This document shows positions 16,414 through 23,998 of a DNA stretch of 64,000 bases, one piece after another. How positions within the stretch are numbered: the stretch's first letter is position 1; each line of letters starts with the position of its first letter. Made by a program: the position numbers and the translations under genes. The notes below the pieces were generated by a model, which was not told the origin of the DNA, ran no database searches, and worked only from the letters and a program-made list of their open reading frames with translations. Location of the stretch: assembly GCF_017301735.1 (NCBI RefSeq), contig NZ_CP071090.1, positions 10,957,001-11,021,000 on the forward strand, given 5' to 3'. This DNA comes from Pyxidicoccus parkwaysis. GTDB lineage: Bacteria; Myxococcota; Myxococcia; Myxococcales; Myxococcaceae.

Positions 16414-17576
16414 GGCGCGTGCTGCATTGCGCGCTGGCCGTGCTGTGCGTGGTGGCCGCGTGCACCTTCTCGCCGGACCTGTCTCGCTACGCCGCGTGTG
16501 ACGCGCAGGGCGGCTGTGAGAAGGGCTTCACGTGCCTCACCGCTGAATCGCTCTGCATCCCGGAGTGTGGCGATGAGGTCTGTGACTCCGGAGACCCGAC
16601 ACCTGGCGCGGATGCCGGTGACGCGGGCGAGGACGCGGGCACGCGTGAAGACGCGGGCGTGGATGCGAGCGTCGACGCGGGGACCGAGGTGGATGCGGGC
16701 ACGGACGCGGGTGTGGACGCCGGCACGGACGCGGGCACTCAGCAGACCGACGCGGGGACGGCGCTCGGGCTCGACCCGGATGCGCTCGCTCTGGGGCGCG
16801 AGGGCACCGCGTACAGCGGCCGCCTGCGCGCGCGCGGTGGCACGCCGCCGTACTCGTTCACCGCGCCGGTGGGGCTGCCCTCGGGGCTGAACCTCGACAG
16901 TGAAGGCAACCTCACCGGCACGCCCGCGGCGCCGGGTGACTACTTCCTGTCCATCAACGTGACGGACCGGAGCACTCCGCAGCAGCAGGCCAGTGGCAGC
17001 ATTCCCCTGCGCATCAGCCCGACGCTGCGGATGGCCGGGCCCGAGAAGCTCACGGCCTCGGACCAGGGCAAGGCCTACCTGGAGCGCCTGTGCGCCACCG
17101 GAGGCAAGGAGCCCTACCACTTCAAGCTGGCCGACGCCGGCACGCTGCCCTCGAGCCTTCAGTTGGCCGAAAACGGCGACGTGACGGGCACCGCCTCGCA
17201 GCAGACGGGGACGGCGGACTTCGTCGTGGAGGTTACGGACAGCGACTCGCCGCCCCAGGTCACCACGCGCCGGCTGTCGATGGAGACGGTGAACCTGGGA
17301 GGCTTCACGCTGGACATGCTGACGCGCTCGCTGCCGGATGGCCGCGTGGGCAGTACGTACAGCTACACGCTGCACTCCTTCGGCGGCACGCCGCCGTTCT
17401 CGTGGTCCTGGGCGTGGACGGGGCCCGCTCCGGCGGGCCTCCAGCTCGACAAGGACCAGGGCCTCATCTACGGCAAGCCGTCCCAGGCGGGGACGTACAC
17501 CGTGACGCTCACCGTCTCGGACTCCCTCATCCAGGCGAAGAGCGGCACCGCGATGACGCTGGTGGTGGTGCCGTAG
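16410..17576 (+). CDS. Lipoprotein with Asp/Ala/Gly-rich linker and three Ig-like domains
   Basis: The 388-residue protein has a lipoprotein signal with Cys18 (VVAAC). A Cys-rich block (about 30-62, CDAQGGCEKGFTCLTAESLC and ECGDEVCDSGD) follows. Next is a repetitive linker of DAG, TDAG and VDAG units (about 65-118). Three putative Ig/cadherin-like domains of the He_PIG type then appear, each with the pattern GTPPYSF...LPSGLNLDSEGNLTGTP. The linker is typical of myxobacterial cell-surface lipoproteins. It is the last gene of the caspase operon. It probably lies in the outer membrane with the Ig-like domains exposed; binding partners are unknown. Confidence 0.82.
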   Translation: MRRVLHCALAVLCVVAACTFSPDLSRYAACDAQGGCEKGFTCLTAESLCIPECGDEVCDSGDPTPGADAGDAGEDAGTREDAGVDASVDAGTEVDAGTDAGVDAGTDAGTQQTDAGTALGLDPDALALGREGTAYSGRLRARGGTPPYSFTAPVGLPSGLNLDSEGNLTGTPAAPGDYFLSINVTDRSTPQQQASGSIPLRISPTLRMAGPEKLTASDQGKAYLERLCATGGKEPYHFKLADAGTLPSSLQLAENGDVTGTASQQTGTADFVVEVTDSDSPPQVTTRRLSMETVNLGGFTLDMLTRSLPDGRVGSTYSYTLHSFGGTPPFSWSWAWTGPAPAGLQLDKDQGLIYGKPSQAGTYTVTLTVSDSLIQAKSGTAMTLVVVP

Positions 17577-17580
17577 TCGC

Positions 17581-18939
17581 TCAGGCCAGGTTCAGCAGCG
17601 GGCTGTCGGCGGGCACGAGCGGCGGAGGCAGCGTCCACAGCGCGGTGGGGTTGCGGTAGCCGAGCGTGAAGGAGGTGAGGATGGCGGGCCACCGGTCCGC
17701 GAAGCTCGCCCAGTTGTACTCGGTGGGCTTGGAGGTGAGCGGGTTGTAGTCGCGGTCTCGCTGTGTGGCGGCGTAGTCCGCGAAGTTCCACGTCACCGTT
17801 CCCAGTTGCAGGCACAGCAGCGGCGTGAGGGCCTGCATCAGCTCGGGGCGGGACACCTCGTCCCGGGGAGTCGAGGACGGGGTGAAGGCCGGCTGCACCG
17901 CGTCGTGCTGCTCGCGCCAGGCGAAGCAGTTGTTGGCAATGGCGATGAGCGCGTCGCGCGCGGCGCCGCCTGGAGCCTGGCGCGCGGTCTCCGCGAGCGC
18001 GAAGCCGGCCACCACGAGGCTGTTGCCCGACACGTCCGGCAGCAGGCGCGCGAAGTCGGACGGGGCCGGCTGTTCGCGGGTGCGGGTGACGAGGTCGTCA
18101 TACGCGCGCTTCGCCTGCTGGGGCGTAGCGCCGCGCAAGGTGAACTCGCGCAGCACGCGGTCCGGGGTGACGGCGCTCGCGCCCTGGCGCCACGCGAGGT
18201 ACGCCTGCGCCGAGCCGCCGATGTCCGTGAAGATGGCGACGTTGCCCTCGTTGAGCATGCGCTCCATCGTGCGGGCCAGGGCCTCGGCCTTGTCGAGCGG
18301 CAGCAGTCCGGGGGCCTGGAAGAACAGGCGCGCGAGCCGGTGCGCGGTGGACCAGAGCGTGCGCGGGTCGGACAGCGGCTCCAGGTTCATGGAGCCCGCG
18401 AGCGCGCCGAGGACGGCCGCGACGTCACCCGGAAGGCCGTGCCAGCCGAGCGCGCTGGAGAGCTTCTCCGCGCCCTCGCGCATGGGGCCGGTGAGGCCCA
18501 CGCGGTCATACGCGCGCGCGGCGTTGGTCACCGCCTCTCCCTGCGCGAGGTCGATGATGCGCCGGGCGATGGCCGCGCCGAGCATGCCCTTGCCGGCCTC
18601 CTGTGAAGCGTGGGGCGCGAAGGCGAACCAGCACGGACGCACGCGGCTGACGCCGCCCGGCTGGACGTCCGGGTCCAGCAGCGCCTGGAGCGTCCGGGCG
18701 ATGCCGATGTAGCCCTGGGTGATGAAGCGGTTCTGCCGCAGCGGCGTGCCGGCGGGGACGCCCGTGGGCGCCACGAGGTCCGGCACGGGTGCGCGCAGCA
18801 CGTTGAAGTCACGCAGGACGTTGAGCTCGGCGGCGGGAATCGCTTCGGGCGCGTGGATGCGCAGCGCGGTGCGCGGGGGCTCGGCGGCAGCGACGGACGG
18901 CGCCGCGGCGGGCGGAGGCGGTGGGCGCTTGGTTGCCAT
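17581..18939 (-). CDS. Hypothetical protein, about 450 residues
   Basis: The product starts at ATG 18939 (MATKRPPPPPAAAPSVAAAE). The frame stays open for over 500 bases upstream, but that part reads as arginine/proline-rich non-coding sequence on this strand. After a Pro/Ala-rich N-terminus the protein is mostly helical, with segments such as TQGYIGIARTLQALLDPDV, SQEAGKGMLGAAIARRIIDL and GNVAIFTDIGGSAQAYLAW. No signal peptide or clear transmembrane helix is seen. The gene converges on the caspase operon with four bases between them and is divergent from the next lipoprotein gene. I do not recognise the family. Confidence 0.75.
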   Translation of the reverse strand: MATKRPPPPPAAAPSVAAAEPPRTALRIHAPEAIPAAELNVLRDFNVLRAPVPDLVAPTGVPAGTPLRQNRFITQGYIGIARTLQALLDPDVQPGGVSRVRPCWFAFAPHASQEAGKGMLGAAIARRIIDLAQGEAVTNAARAYDRVGLTGPMREGAEKLSSALGWHGLPGDVAAVLGALAGSMNLEPLSDPRTLWSTAHRLARLFFQAPGLLPLDKAEALARTMERMLNEGNVAIFTDIGGSAQAYLAWRQGASAVTPDRVLREFTLRGATPQQAKRAYDDLVTRTREQPAPSDFARLLPDVSGNSLVVAGFALAETARQAPGGAARDALIAIANNCFAWREQHDAVQPAFTPSSTPRDEVSRPELMQALTPLLCLQLGTVTWNFADYAATQRDRDYNPLTSKPTEYNWASFADRWPAILTSFTLGYRNPTALWTLPPPLVPADSPLLNLA

Positions 18940-19131
18940 GGGACGGCTCGAGGGCAGGAGAAGGGGCCGCACTATGGCTGGAATGACCGACGGTGTGCTC
19001 GCGGGTGGGGTGCGCGCGGGGGCGGGAGAGGGCCTGGTGGGTCGCCCGGGCTCCAAGCGTTTCCCGGCCGAACGGGTGGTTGTCCATGACCTGGAAGCCC
19101 CCAACTTTGAAGCGAAGGGAGGCCGGGGACC

Positions 19132-19956
19132 ATGCTGCGCAAACTCGGCTGGATGGTGTTGGGTATCGCGGGGTTGTCGCTGTTGATGTGCGGAGGTTGC
19201 TCGGCGGAAGCGCAGTCCGAGGCGGCGAGCGCGCGGCAGCAGATAGCCGAAGCTGTCCCCCAACAGCAGGCGGACGAACAGGCCTTGGACGCGAGTGACG
19301 CGGACCTGCGCCGGAGTGTGGCCGAGCTGCGCACGGAGGTGGCGCAGCTGCGGCAGGAGGTGACACGCCTGCGTGCGCAGGTGGCGCGGACGGACGTGGC
19401 GGGTTCCGGAGGCACGGGCGAACGTGCGGACGCGCGCTCGGGGGCCGCGAGCCCGGCGCAACAAGGCACGGGTGGCTCGGGGAGCACGGGGACGGGCGGC
19501 TCGGGGAACGCGGGGAATGGCACCGGGGATGCCGAGGCGTCACGGAACGCGAAGGCGGTGGGCACGGCGTCGGGAACCGGTGGCGCGGGCGCCGCGGGTG
19601 CTGCAGGCGGCACCCGCGCGACGAGCACTCCGCCCGCGACGGGTGCTCCGCCTCCGGTGGTGAGTGACGTTCCTCCCGCGGGCTCGAACGTGCCCGCGCC
19701 GCGAGGCACGGCGGTGGTGAACGCCACCTACGTGGGCACGGTGCGCTCGGCGTCGGCGAACGAGGTGGTCATCGACACGGGCACGCGCGAGCCCCTGCCG
19801 CTGGGCGTGGACTCGAAGACGCGGGTGCTTCGGGACGGCAAGAGCATCGGCGCGCGTCAGCTCCAGAAGGGCGAGCGGGTCCGCGCGGTGGTGGACATGG
19901 TGGGCCAGCACCAGACGCTGGAGATCGAAGCGCTGCCTGCGGCTGGGAAGGAATGA
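19132..19956 (+). CDS. Lipoprotein with coiled coil, Gly/Thr-rich linker and C-terminal barrel-like domain
   Basis: The 274-residue protein has a lipoprotein-type signal ending GGC at residue 23. A short coiled coil (about 60-92, LRRSVAELRTEVAQLRQEV) follows. A low-complexity linker rich in Gly, Thr, Ala and Ser (about 95-190) comes next. A small C-terminal beta domain (about 198-270, TYVGTVRSASANEVVIDTG, VDSKTRVLRDGKSIG) looks like the DUF5666 type. GGGAGG lies about ten bases before the ATG. It resembles a stalked outer-membrane lipoprotein presenting a small domain. The function is unknown. Confidence 0.78.
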   Translation: MLRKLGWMVLGIAGLSLLMCGGCSAEAQSEAASARQQIAEAVPQQQADEQALDASDADLRRSVAELRTEVAQLRQEVTRLRAQVARTDVAGSGGTGERADARSGAASPAQQGTGGSGSTGTGGSGNAGNGTGDAEASRNAKAVGTASGTGGAGAAGAAGGTRATSTPPATGAPPPVVSDVPPAGSNVPAPRGTAVVNATYVGTVRSASANEVVIDTGTREPLPLGVDSKTRVLRDGKSIGARQLQKGERVRAVVDMVGQHQTLEIEALPAAGKE

Positions 19957-20028
19957 GGCGGGGAGCCGGCCCACGCTCCGTCAGTCACGCGCCTCGGGCT
20001 CGTCCCTGGGCGGGAGGTTTCCATCATC

Positions 20029-20256
20029 ATGACGGCCTATGACCGATACCGCGCGCTCCTGCACAAGCTGCAGCATGCGCGTGCGAGACATCCCGAAGGC
20101 GACTCTCCCGAAGAGGACGCCTTGCTGGATGTCATGGACGAAGTGTGGGCGGAGATGTCTGACGGAGAGCGCTCCGCCATCGCCTCCGAGCGGGCCCGTG
20201 CGCTGGGCCTCCCCGAGTCCCACGGCACCGACTCCGCGCCTCCGCCCCAGGGCTGA
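20029..20256 (+). CDS. Small conserved-looking helical protein
   Basis: The 75-residue product (MTAYDRYRALLHKLQHARAR, then EEDALLDVMDEVWAEMSDGE, ending RARALGLPESHG) is charged, helical and Cys-free, with no signal peptide. A GGGAGG sequence lies about 11 bases upstream of the ATG, a rather long spacing. The coding pattern is good and the amino acid composition is that of a real cytoplasmic protein. Its stop is two bases from the end of the convergent CDP-alcohol phosphatidyltransferase gene. The function is unknown. Confidence 0.7.
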   Translation: MTAYDRYRALLHKLQHARARHPEGDSPEEDALLDVMDEVWAEMSDGERSAIASERARALGLPESHGTDSAPPPQG

Positions 20257-20258
20257 GG

Positions 20259-20867
20259 CTACTTGCGCGCCGTGGGCATCGAGGAGGGAGGGCGCTCCAC
20301 CGGGCCCTGGCGCAGGGTGGCTCGCGTGGGCTCGGTGTCGCGCACCCGCGCGCGCAGCACCGCCCGCGAGTAGTCCACCACCGAGGCGAGCGACAGCACG
20401 CCAATGAGCGCGACGAGCGGCGCCACCGCGGGCGGGAAGAGCAGCACGCACAGCAGCGTCACCAGTTGCAGCGTGGTGACGACCTTGCCGAGCAGCCGTG
20501 CCTTCAACTCCACCGGCCGCAGACCCGGCACCACGCGAGCGATGATGAAGCCCACGGCGGTGCCGATGTCCCGCACCACCAGCAGCAGCACCTCCGGCAG
20601 GGCGATGAGCCCGTCGAGGTAGCAGACGAGGATGGCCGTCACCATGAAGCCCCGGTCGGCCACCGGGTCGATGAGCGCGCCGATGCGCGTGGCGAGCCCC
20701 CGGTGACGGGCAATCCACCCGTCGAGGAAGTCGCTGAACGCCGCCAGCAGCACGAGCCCCGCGCGCACCACCGGGTCGGGAATGGCAATGAATGCCACCG
20801 CCATGGGCAGGCGTGACAGCGACAAGGTGTTGAGCAGTACGAGGCTCACCCGGCGGCGCATATGCAT
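20259..20867 (-). CDS. CDP-alcohol phosphatidyltransferase (PgsA-like)
   Basis: The 202-residue inner-membrane enzyme shows the family signature D-G-x2-A-R-x8-G-x3-D-x3-D as DGWIARHRGLATRIGALIDPVAD at about residues 49-71. Several hydrophobic helices fill the rest (MAVAFIAIPDPVVRAGLVLL, ALPEVLLLVVRDIGTAVGFI, TLLCVLLFPPAVAPLVALIG). Family members move a phosphatidyl group from CDP-diacylglycerol to an alcohol; with this length, glycerol-3-phosphate (pgsA) is the most common acceptor, but the substrate cannot be told from sequence alone. A Met two codons in (20861) is an equally possible start. Confidence 0.87.
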   Translation of the reverse strand: MHMRRRVSLVLLNTLSLSRLPMAVAFIAIPDPVVRAGLVLLAAFSDFLDGWIARHRGLATRIGALIDPVADRGFMVTAILVCYLDGLIALPEVLLLVVRDIGTAVGFIIARVVPGLRPVELKARLLGKVVTTLQLVTLLCVLLFPPAVAPLVALIGVLSLASVVDYSRAVLRARVRDTEPTRATLRQGPVERPPSSMPTARK

Positions 20868-21219
20868 CCAAAGTGCGCCCTCAACCCCCGTGATGCACGG
20901 GGACGGGGGGACGACCGTTCAGCGGCGGACCCCACCACGGGCAGGCAACACGCACGGAGACCGCGGGGCGAGGCGGGCAGGTCATCCGGAGTCCGCGAGG
21001 CGACGCCGCCGTGGGACGCAGGTGCAGGGCCCGCCAGGAACCACAGCCGGGAAGCAGCGAGGGAACTCCGAGCCGGCGAGAATGTTCCAAGCAAGGGAGC
21101 GTCACCTTCCGAGCACCCCACCTCCCCGGAGCCTCCGCGCCGTGAATGTGCCCCACCAGGTCCCCTCCCTCTTGGTCCTTCCCCCCACGCAGGACGTGGA
21201 TGGCCGACGCACGCGGAGG
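20868..21219. other. Intergenic region, divergent promoters expected
   Basis: This stretch lies between the divergent phosphatidyltransferase and DUF4846 genes. I see no credible gene. It should hold promoters for both sides, but I cannot point to a convincing pair of promoter boxes. The frame of the DUF4846 gene stays open through part of it without coding character. Confidence 0.5.
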
Positions 21220-21235
21220 GTGAATCCCGATTCAC
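21220..21235. promoter_or_regulatory. Palindrome before the DUF4846 reading frame
   Basis: GTGAATC at 21220-21226 and GATTCAC at 21229-21235 form a perfect inverted repeat with a two-base spacer. It ends five bases before the ATG at 21241. The short spacer and symmetry fit a dimeric repressor site better than an RNA hairpin. Confidence 0.4.
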
Positions 21236-21240
21236 CTCGC

Positions 21241-22485
21241 ATGCGTGGAACCGGCACCTCGGACCACGAGCTCCGTGGCGTGGGCGCCGTGGACCACATG
21301 CTCCGTAGTGTCCGCGCCGTGAATCACACGCTTCGTGGCGTCGGCGTCGTGGACTACGTGCTCCGTGGCTTCCGCGCCGTGAATCACGCGCTTCGTGGCG
21401 TCGGCGTCGTGGACTGCGTGCTCCGTGGCTCCCGCGCTGTGGATCTCGCACTTCGTGGTGTCCGCGTCGTGGACCGCGCGTTCCATGGCTTCCGCGCCGT
21501 GCCGGGCCTGCTGGTGCTGTCGCTCCTCCTTCCCGGTATGGGCCAGGCATCAGGCACTCCGCCGGCGCAAGCCGATGCGCTCAGTCGCGCTGAACCCGCC
21601 GGACATGCGGCAACCGGCGACGCTGTTCTGAACCTCAGACGCCAGTGGCTCGCGCTCCTCGGCCAGGATTCCTCCGAGGCCGCCGCCGGGCCTCGAGCCC
21701 CCACCCGCGAGGAGCTGGCCCGCTACGCGTGGCTCTCCGCCGACGTGAAGGTCCGTCCGCTGGAGTCCGCCTTCTCACCGCCGAAGGGCTACACGCGAGT
21801 CGCGGTGGAGCCCGGCTCATTCGGCGAATGGCTGCGAGGCCTGCCGCTGCGTCCCGAGGGCACTCCGGTGCGCCACTTCCGGGGCGGCGAGGTGCTCGCG
21901 GGAGACGACGCCCGGCTGGCCGCGGTGGCGGAATTGGACGTGGGCACGGCCAACCTCCAGCAGTGCGCGGACTCCGTCATCCGCCTCCACGCCGAGTGGC
22001 TCTGGTCCAGCAACCAGCGCGAGCACATCGCCTACCGCTTCACCAGCGGCGACGTCGCCTCCTGGTCCCGCTACGCCGCCGGAGACAGGGCGAAAGTCAC
22101 GGGCTCGAAGGTGGCCTGGGTGCGCAGCGCCAAGGCAGACAGCTCGCGCGCCGCGTTCCGCTCCTACCTGGACCTGGTCTTCAACTACGCGGGGACGATG
22201 TCACTGGAACCGCTGAAGAAGCGTCCCGCGCGGGACGACGTGCGCCCCGGGGACTTCTTCGTGCTGGGCGGAAGCCCGGGGCACGCGGTGCTCGTCCTGG
22301 ACGTCGCGGCCAACCCCGAGGGCCGTCGGGTGGCGCTGCTGGGCCAGGGCTTCATGCCCGCCCAGGACTTCCACGTCCTCTCACCGGGCGGAGACGACGC
22401 GCCCTGGTTCGCGCTGGACGCGGACACGGTGGCCACCCCGTTCTGGCGGCCCTTCCCGTGGACTTCACTGCGCCGCTTCCCGTGA
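21241..22485 (+). CDS. DUF4846 domain secreted protein, uncertain start
   Basis: The main body (about residues 125-414 from ATG 21241) matches DUF4846: FSPPKGYTRVAVEPGSFGEW, LRGLPLRPEGTPV, NLQQCADSVIRLHAEWLW, then RPGDFFVLGGSPGHAVLVLD. It is preceded by a signal-like hydrophobic stretch PGLLVLSLLLPGMGQASG. Upstream of that, the frame runs through eight 10-residue units encoded by a 30-bp tandem repeat. A GTG at 21499 would start the protein right at the signal peptide (328 residues); the ATG at 21241 would include the repeats (414 residues). Neither has a clear ribosome binding site. The function of DUF4846 is unknown; the product is probably exported. Confidence 0.7.
   Translation: MRGTGTSDHELRGVGAVDHMLRSVRAVNHTLRGVGVVDYVLRGFRAVNHALRGVGVVDCVLRGSRAVDLALRGVRVVDRAFHGFRAVPGLLVLSLLLPGMGQASGTPPAQADALSRAEPAGHAATGDAVLNLRRQWLALLGQDSSEAAAGPRAPTREELARYAWLSADVKVRPLESAFSPPKGYTRVAVEPGSFGEWLRGLPLRPEGTPVRHFRGGEVLAGDDARLAAVAELDVGTANLQQCADSVIRLHAEWLWSSNQREHIAYRFTSGDVASWSRYAAGDRAKVTGSKVAWVRSAKADSSRAAFRSYLDLVFNYAGTMSLEPLKKRPARDDVRPGDFFVLGGSPGHAVLVLDVAANPEGRRVALLGQGFMPAQDFHVLSPGGDDAPWFALDADTVATPFWRPFPWTSLRRFP
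21271..21510 (+). repeat. 30-bp tandem repeat, eight copies
   Basis: Eight consecutive 30-base units begin at 21271, 21301, 21331, 21361, 21391, 21421, 21451 and 21481. Each starts with a form of CTCCGTGGC or CTTCGTGGC. Alternating units resemble each other more, giving a 60-base higher-order period. In the plus frame they encode LRGVGVVDYV/LRGFRAVNHA-like decapeptides directly before the signal-like segment of the DUF4846 protein. The minus strand is also open through the array. A degenerate ninth unit may begin at 21241. Confidence 0.85.
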
Positions 22486-22500
22486 GGCATTGGGCCGGGT

Positions 22501-22620
22501 CGGTCTTCCGGCCAGCGCGAGAGAGCCCCCCAGCCCCTCGCCCTGGCCGTCGAACCGGGCCAGCCTTCCAGCCACCGTGAGAGAGCCCCCCAGCTCCTCT
22601 CGGCGGCCGTCGAGCCGGCC
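22501..22620. repeat. 60-bp tandem duplication between convergent genes
   Basis: Bases 22501-22560 and 22561-22620 are two diverged copies of a 60-base unit, each containing GAGAGAGCCCCCCAGC and GGCCGTCGA. The unit lies between the ends of the DUF4846 and desaturase genes. No open frame with coding character uses it. The function is unknown. Confidence 0.75.
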
Positions 22621-22635
22621 CCGTCCCCACGTGCC

Positions 22636-23694
22636 TCACGAGTGCAGCGGCTGCCCCAGCTCCTGCTGCTGCGAGGCCGCGGCCATGGACGCCGACACGT
22701 CGGCGTCAGGAGCGCGGGTGATGTACTGGCGGATGCTGTTCGTCGAGCCGAGGTACGAGTCGAACATGTTCACCCCGTCCTCCAGCAGCCCGGCCTTCTC
22801 CAGCTCCTTGTGCATGACAGGGAGGTTGTAGAAGGGCACGGACGGGAAGGCGTGGTGCGTGAGGTGGTAGTTCACGTTGAGCGGCGCCACGAAGAAGTTC
22901 TCCAGCGCGGTGCCCTCCACGTCGCGCGTCTCGCGCGTCTCGTCGCCCTTCGGGTTCGGGTCGATGGGGTGCTCGCCCAGGGCGCGCATCCGGAAGAAGG
23001 CCATCATCACCGTCGTCGTGGGCAGCACCCACAGGAACAGCCAGTGCATCCACGCGCCCGTCGTCACCAGCACGGTGACGAGCGCGGCCACGTACATCCA
23101 GTAGCGCACGTGCTCGGCGGCGGAAATCTTCGGGTTCGCCTTGCCCACCAGGCGGCCCCAGTACGTCCAGGGCAGCACCACCTTCAGGTGGCTGGGGGCG
23201 TACAGGCCCAGCGCATCGCCCAGGAACACCGCCGTCGCGCGCAGCGGCGTGCGCGGGAAGTGCCAGGACGCGTCCACCATCTGCCCCGCCCAGTACGGGT
23301 CCTGCGGCGTGTTCACGTAGCGGTGGTGCAGCATGTGCTCGTGCCGGTAGCCCGCCGTCGTCATGTTCAGCGGGAAGGCGCAGAGGAAGTCGGACACCAC
23401 GTCGCCCACCGCGCGGTTGGACAGGAAGTGGTAGTGCGCGGCCTCGTGCATCAGCGCCAGCATCGCGTGCTGCCGCGAGGCGATGATGAGCGCGGCCACC
23501 GGCCAGGCCCACCAGCGGTCCACCACGACGACGGCGGCGAAACACGCGGCAATCACCAGCCACTGCGTCGCCAGCGCCCACAGCGCCCGCACGTTGCTCA
23601 CCTGCGACATCTCTCGCGTCACGGACGCCAGCGCCTTGCGGTCAACCCGGCGGGCGAACTGGACATCCGCCTCGTCCACTACCTCGGCGTACAT
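22636..23694 (-). CDS. Fatty acid desaturase family membrane protein
   Basis: The 352-residue protein has three histidine boxes of membrane di-iron desaturases and hydroxylases: HEAAH (about 83-87), HEHMLHHRY (about 118-126) and HLTHH near residue 280. Hydrophobic helices lie between them (WLVIAACFAAVVVV, YVAALVTVLVTTGAWMHWLF). These residues bind the diiron centre that inserts double bonds or hydroxyl groups into acyl chains or carotenoid-like lipids, using electrons from a separate donor. AAGGAG lies about nine bases before the ATG, next to a small hairpin. A P450 gene lies upstream on the same strand but a terminator-like hairpin separates them. Confidence 0.88.
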   Translation of the reverse strand: MYAEVVDEADVQFARRVDRKALASVTREMSQVSNVRALWALATQWLVIAACFAAVVVVDRWWAWPVAALIIASRQHAMLALMHEAAHYHFLSNRAVGDVVSDFLCAFPLNMTTAGYRHEHMLHHRYVNTPQDPYWAGQMVDASWHFPRTPLRATAVFLGDALGLYAPSHLKVVLPWTYWGRLVGKANPKISAAEHVRYWMYVAALVTVLVTTGAWMHWLFLWVLPTTTVMMAFFRMRALGEHPIDPNPKGDETRETRDVEGTALENFFVAPLNVNYHLTHHAFPSVPFYNLPVMHKELEKAGLLEDGVNMFDSYLGSTNSIRQYITRAPDADVSASMAAASQQQELGQPLHS

Positions 23695-23710
23695 AGTTGG
23701 GGGGCTCCTT

Positions 23711-23729
23711 CTGCTTCACTCAGAAGCAG
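23711..23729 (-). promoter_or_regulatory. Hairpin touching the desaturase ribosome binding site
   Basis: CTGCTTC at 23711-23717 and GAAGCAG at 23723-23729 pair perfectly around a five-base loop. In the mRNA the stem ends directly before AAGGAG, the ribosome binding site of the desaturase gene. It could influence translation, for instance with temperature. This is inference from position. Confidence 0.45.
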
Positions 23730-23743
23730 GGTGTAGCAAGACT

Positions 23744-23772
23744 CTTACACCGGAATGAGGGTGGTCTGACAA
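23744..23772 (-). promoter_or_regulatory. Possible sigma-70 promoter for the desaturase gene
   Basis: On the minus strand TTGTCA (23772-23767) is followed after 17 bases by TGTAAG (23749-23744), a fair match to -35 and -10 boxes. This leaves a leader of roughly 40-50 bases that carries the hairpin at 23711-23729. The surrounding sequence is clearly less GC-rich than the genes. Confidence 0.4.
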
Positions 23773-23939
23773 GAAAATTCTTTCTTCACCGGAAGCCCTC
23801 CAGAGTGAAACTACCCCTTAAGGTCAGGAAATACCCAATGGGGGTTGTTCTTGACTTCGTGTTTCACTACGAGTGTGTCGTGGGTCCACCGTGGGGTGTG
23901 GGTAACGTCGGCCCGGGAAGGCGGACTCCCGACATGACA
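23773..23939. other. Rest of the desaturase-P450 intergenic region
   Basis: This part of the gap is relatively A/T-rich and shows no credible gene. It may contain upstream regulatory sites of the desaturase promoter. Confidence 0.4.
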
Positions 23940-23973
23940 CGGGCCTGGAAACCGTCTCCGGTCGCCAGGCCCG
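23940..23973 (-). terminator. Nested hairpin after the P450 gene
   Basis: CGGGCCTGG at 23940-23948 pairs perfectly with CCAGGCCCG at 23965-23973. The loop itself contains ACCG and CGGT around TCTC, making a second stem. It begins 26 bases after the P450 stop. There is no clear T tract on the minus strand, so it may act with Rho or as an RNA stabiliser. Confidence 0.6.
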
Positions 23974-23998
23974 CTCACTTCGCTACATCGGGTGGGGG

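Noticed and set aside
21232-21486. Minus-strand ORF encoding HDADATKR/HGAEATEH decapeptide repeats
   Set aside because: It is open only because the repeat period is a multiple of three; it lacks a ribosome binding site and ends within the array.
21271-21510. CRISPR-like array
   Set aside because: The 30-bp units are contiguous with no unique spacers and stay in one open frame, so it is a tandem repeat rather than CRISPR.
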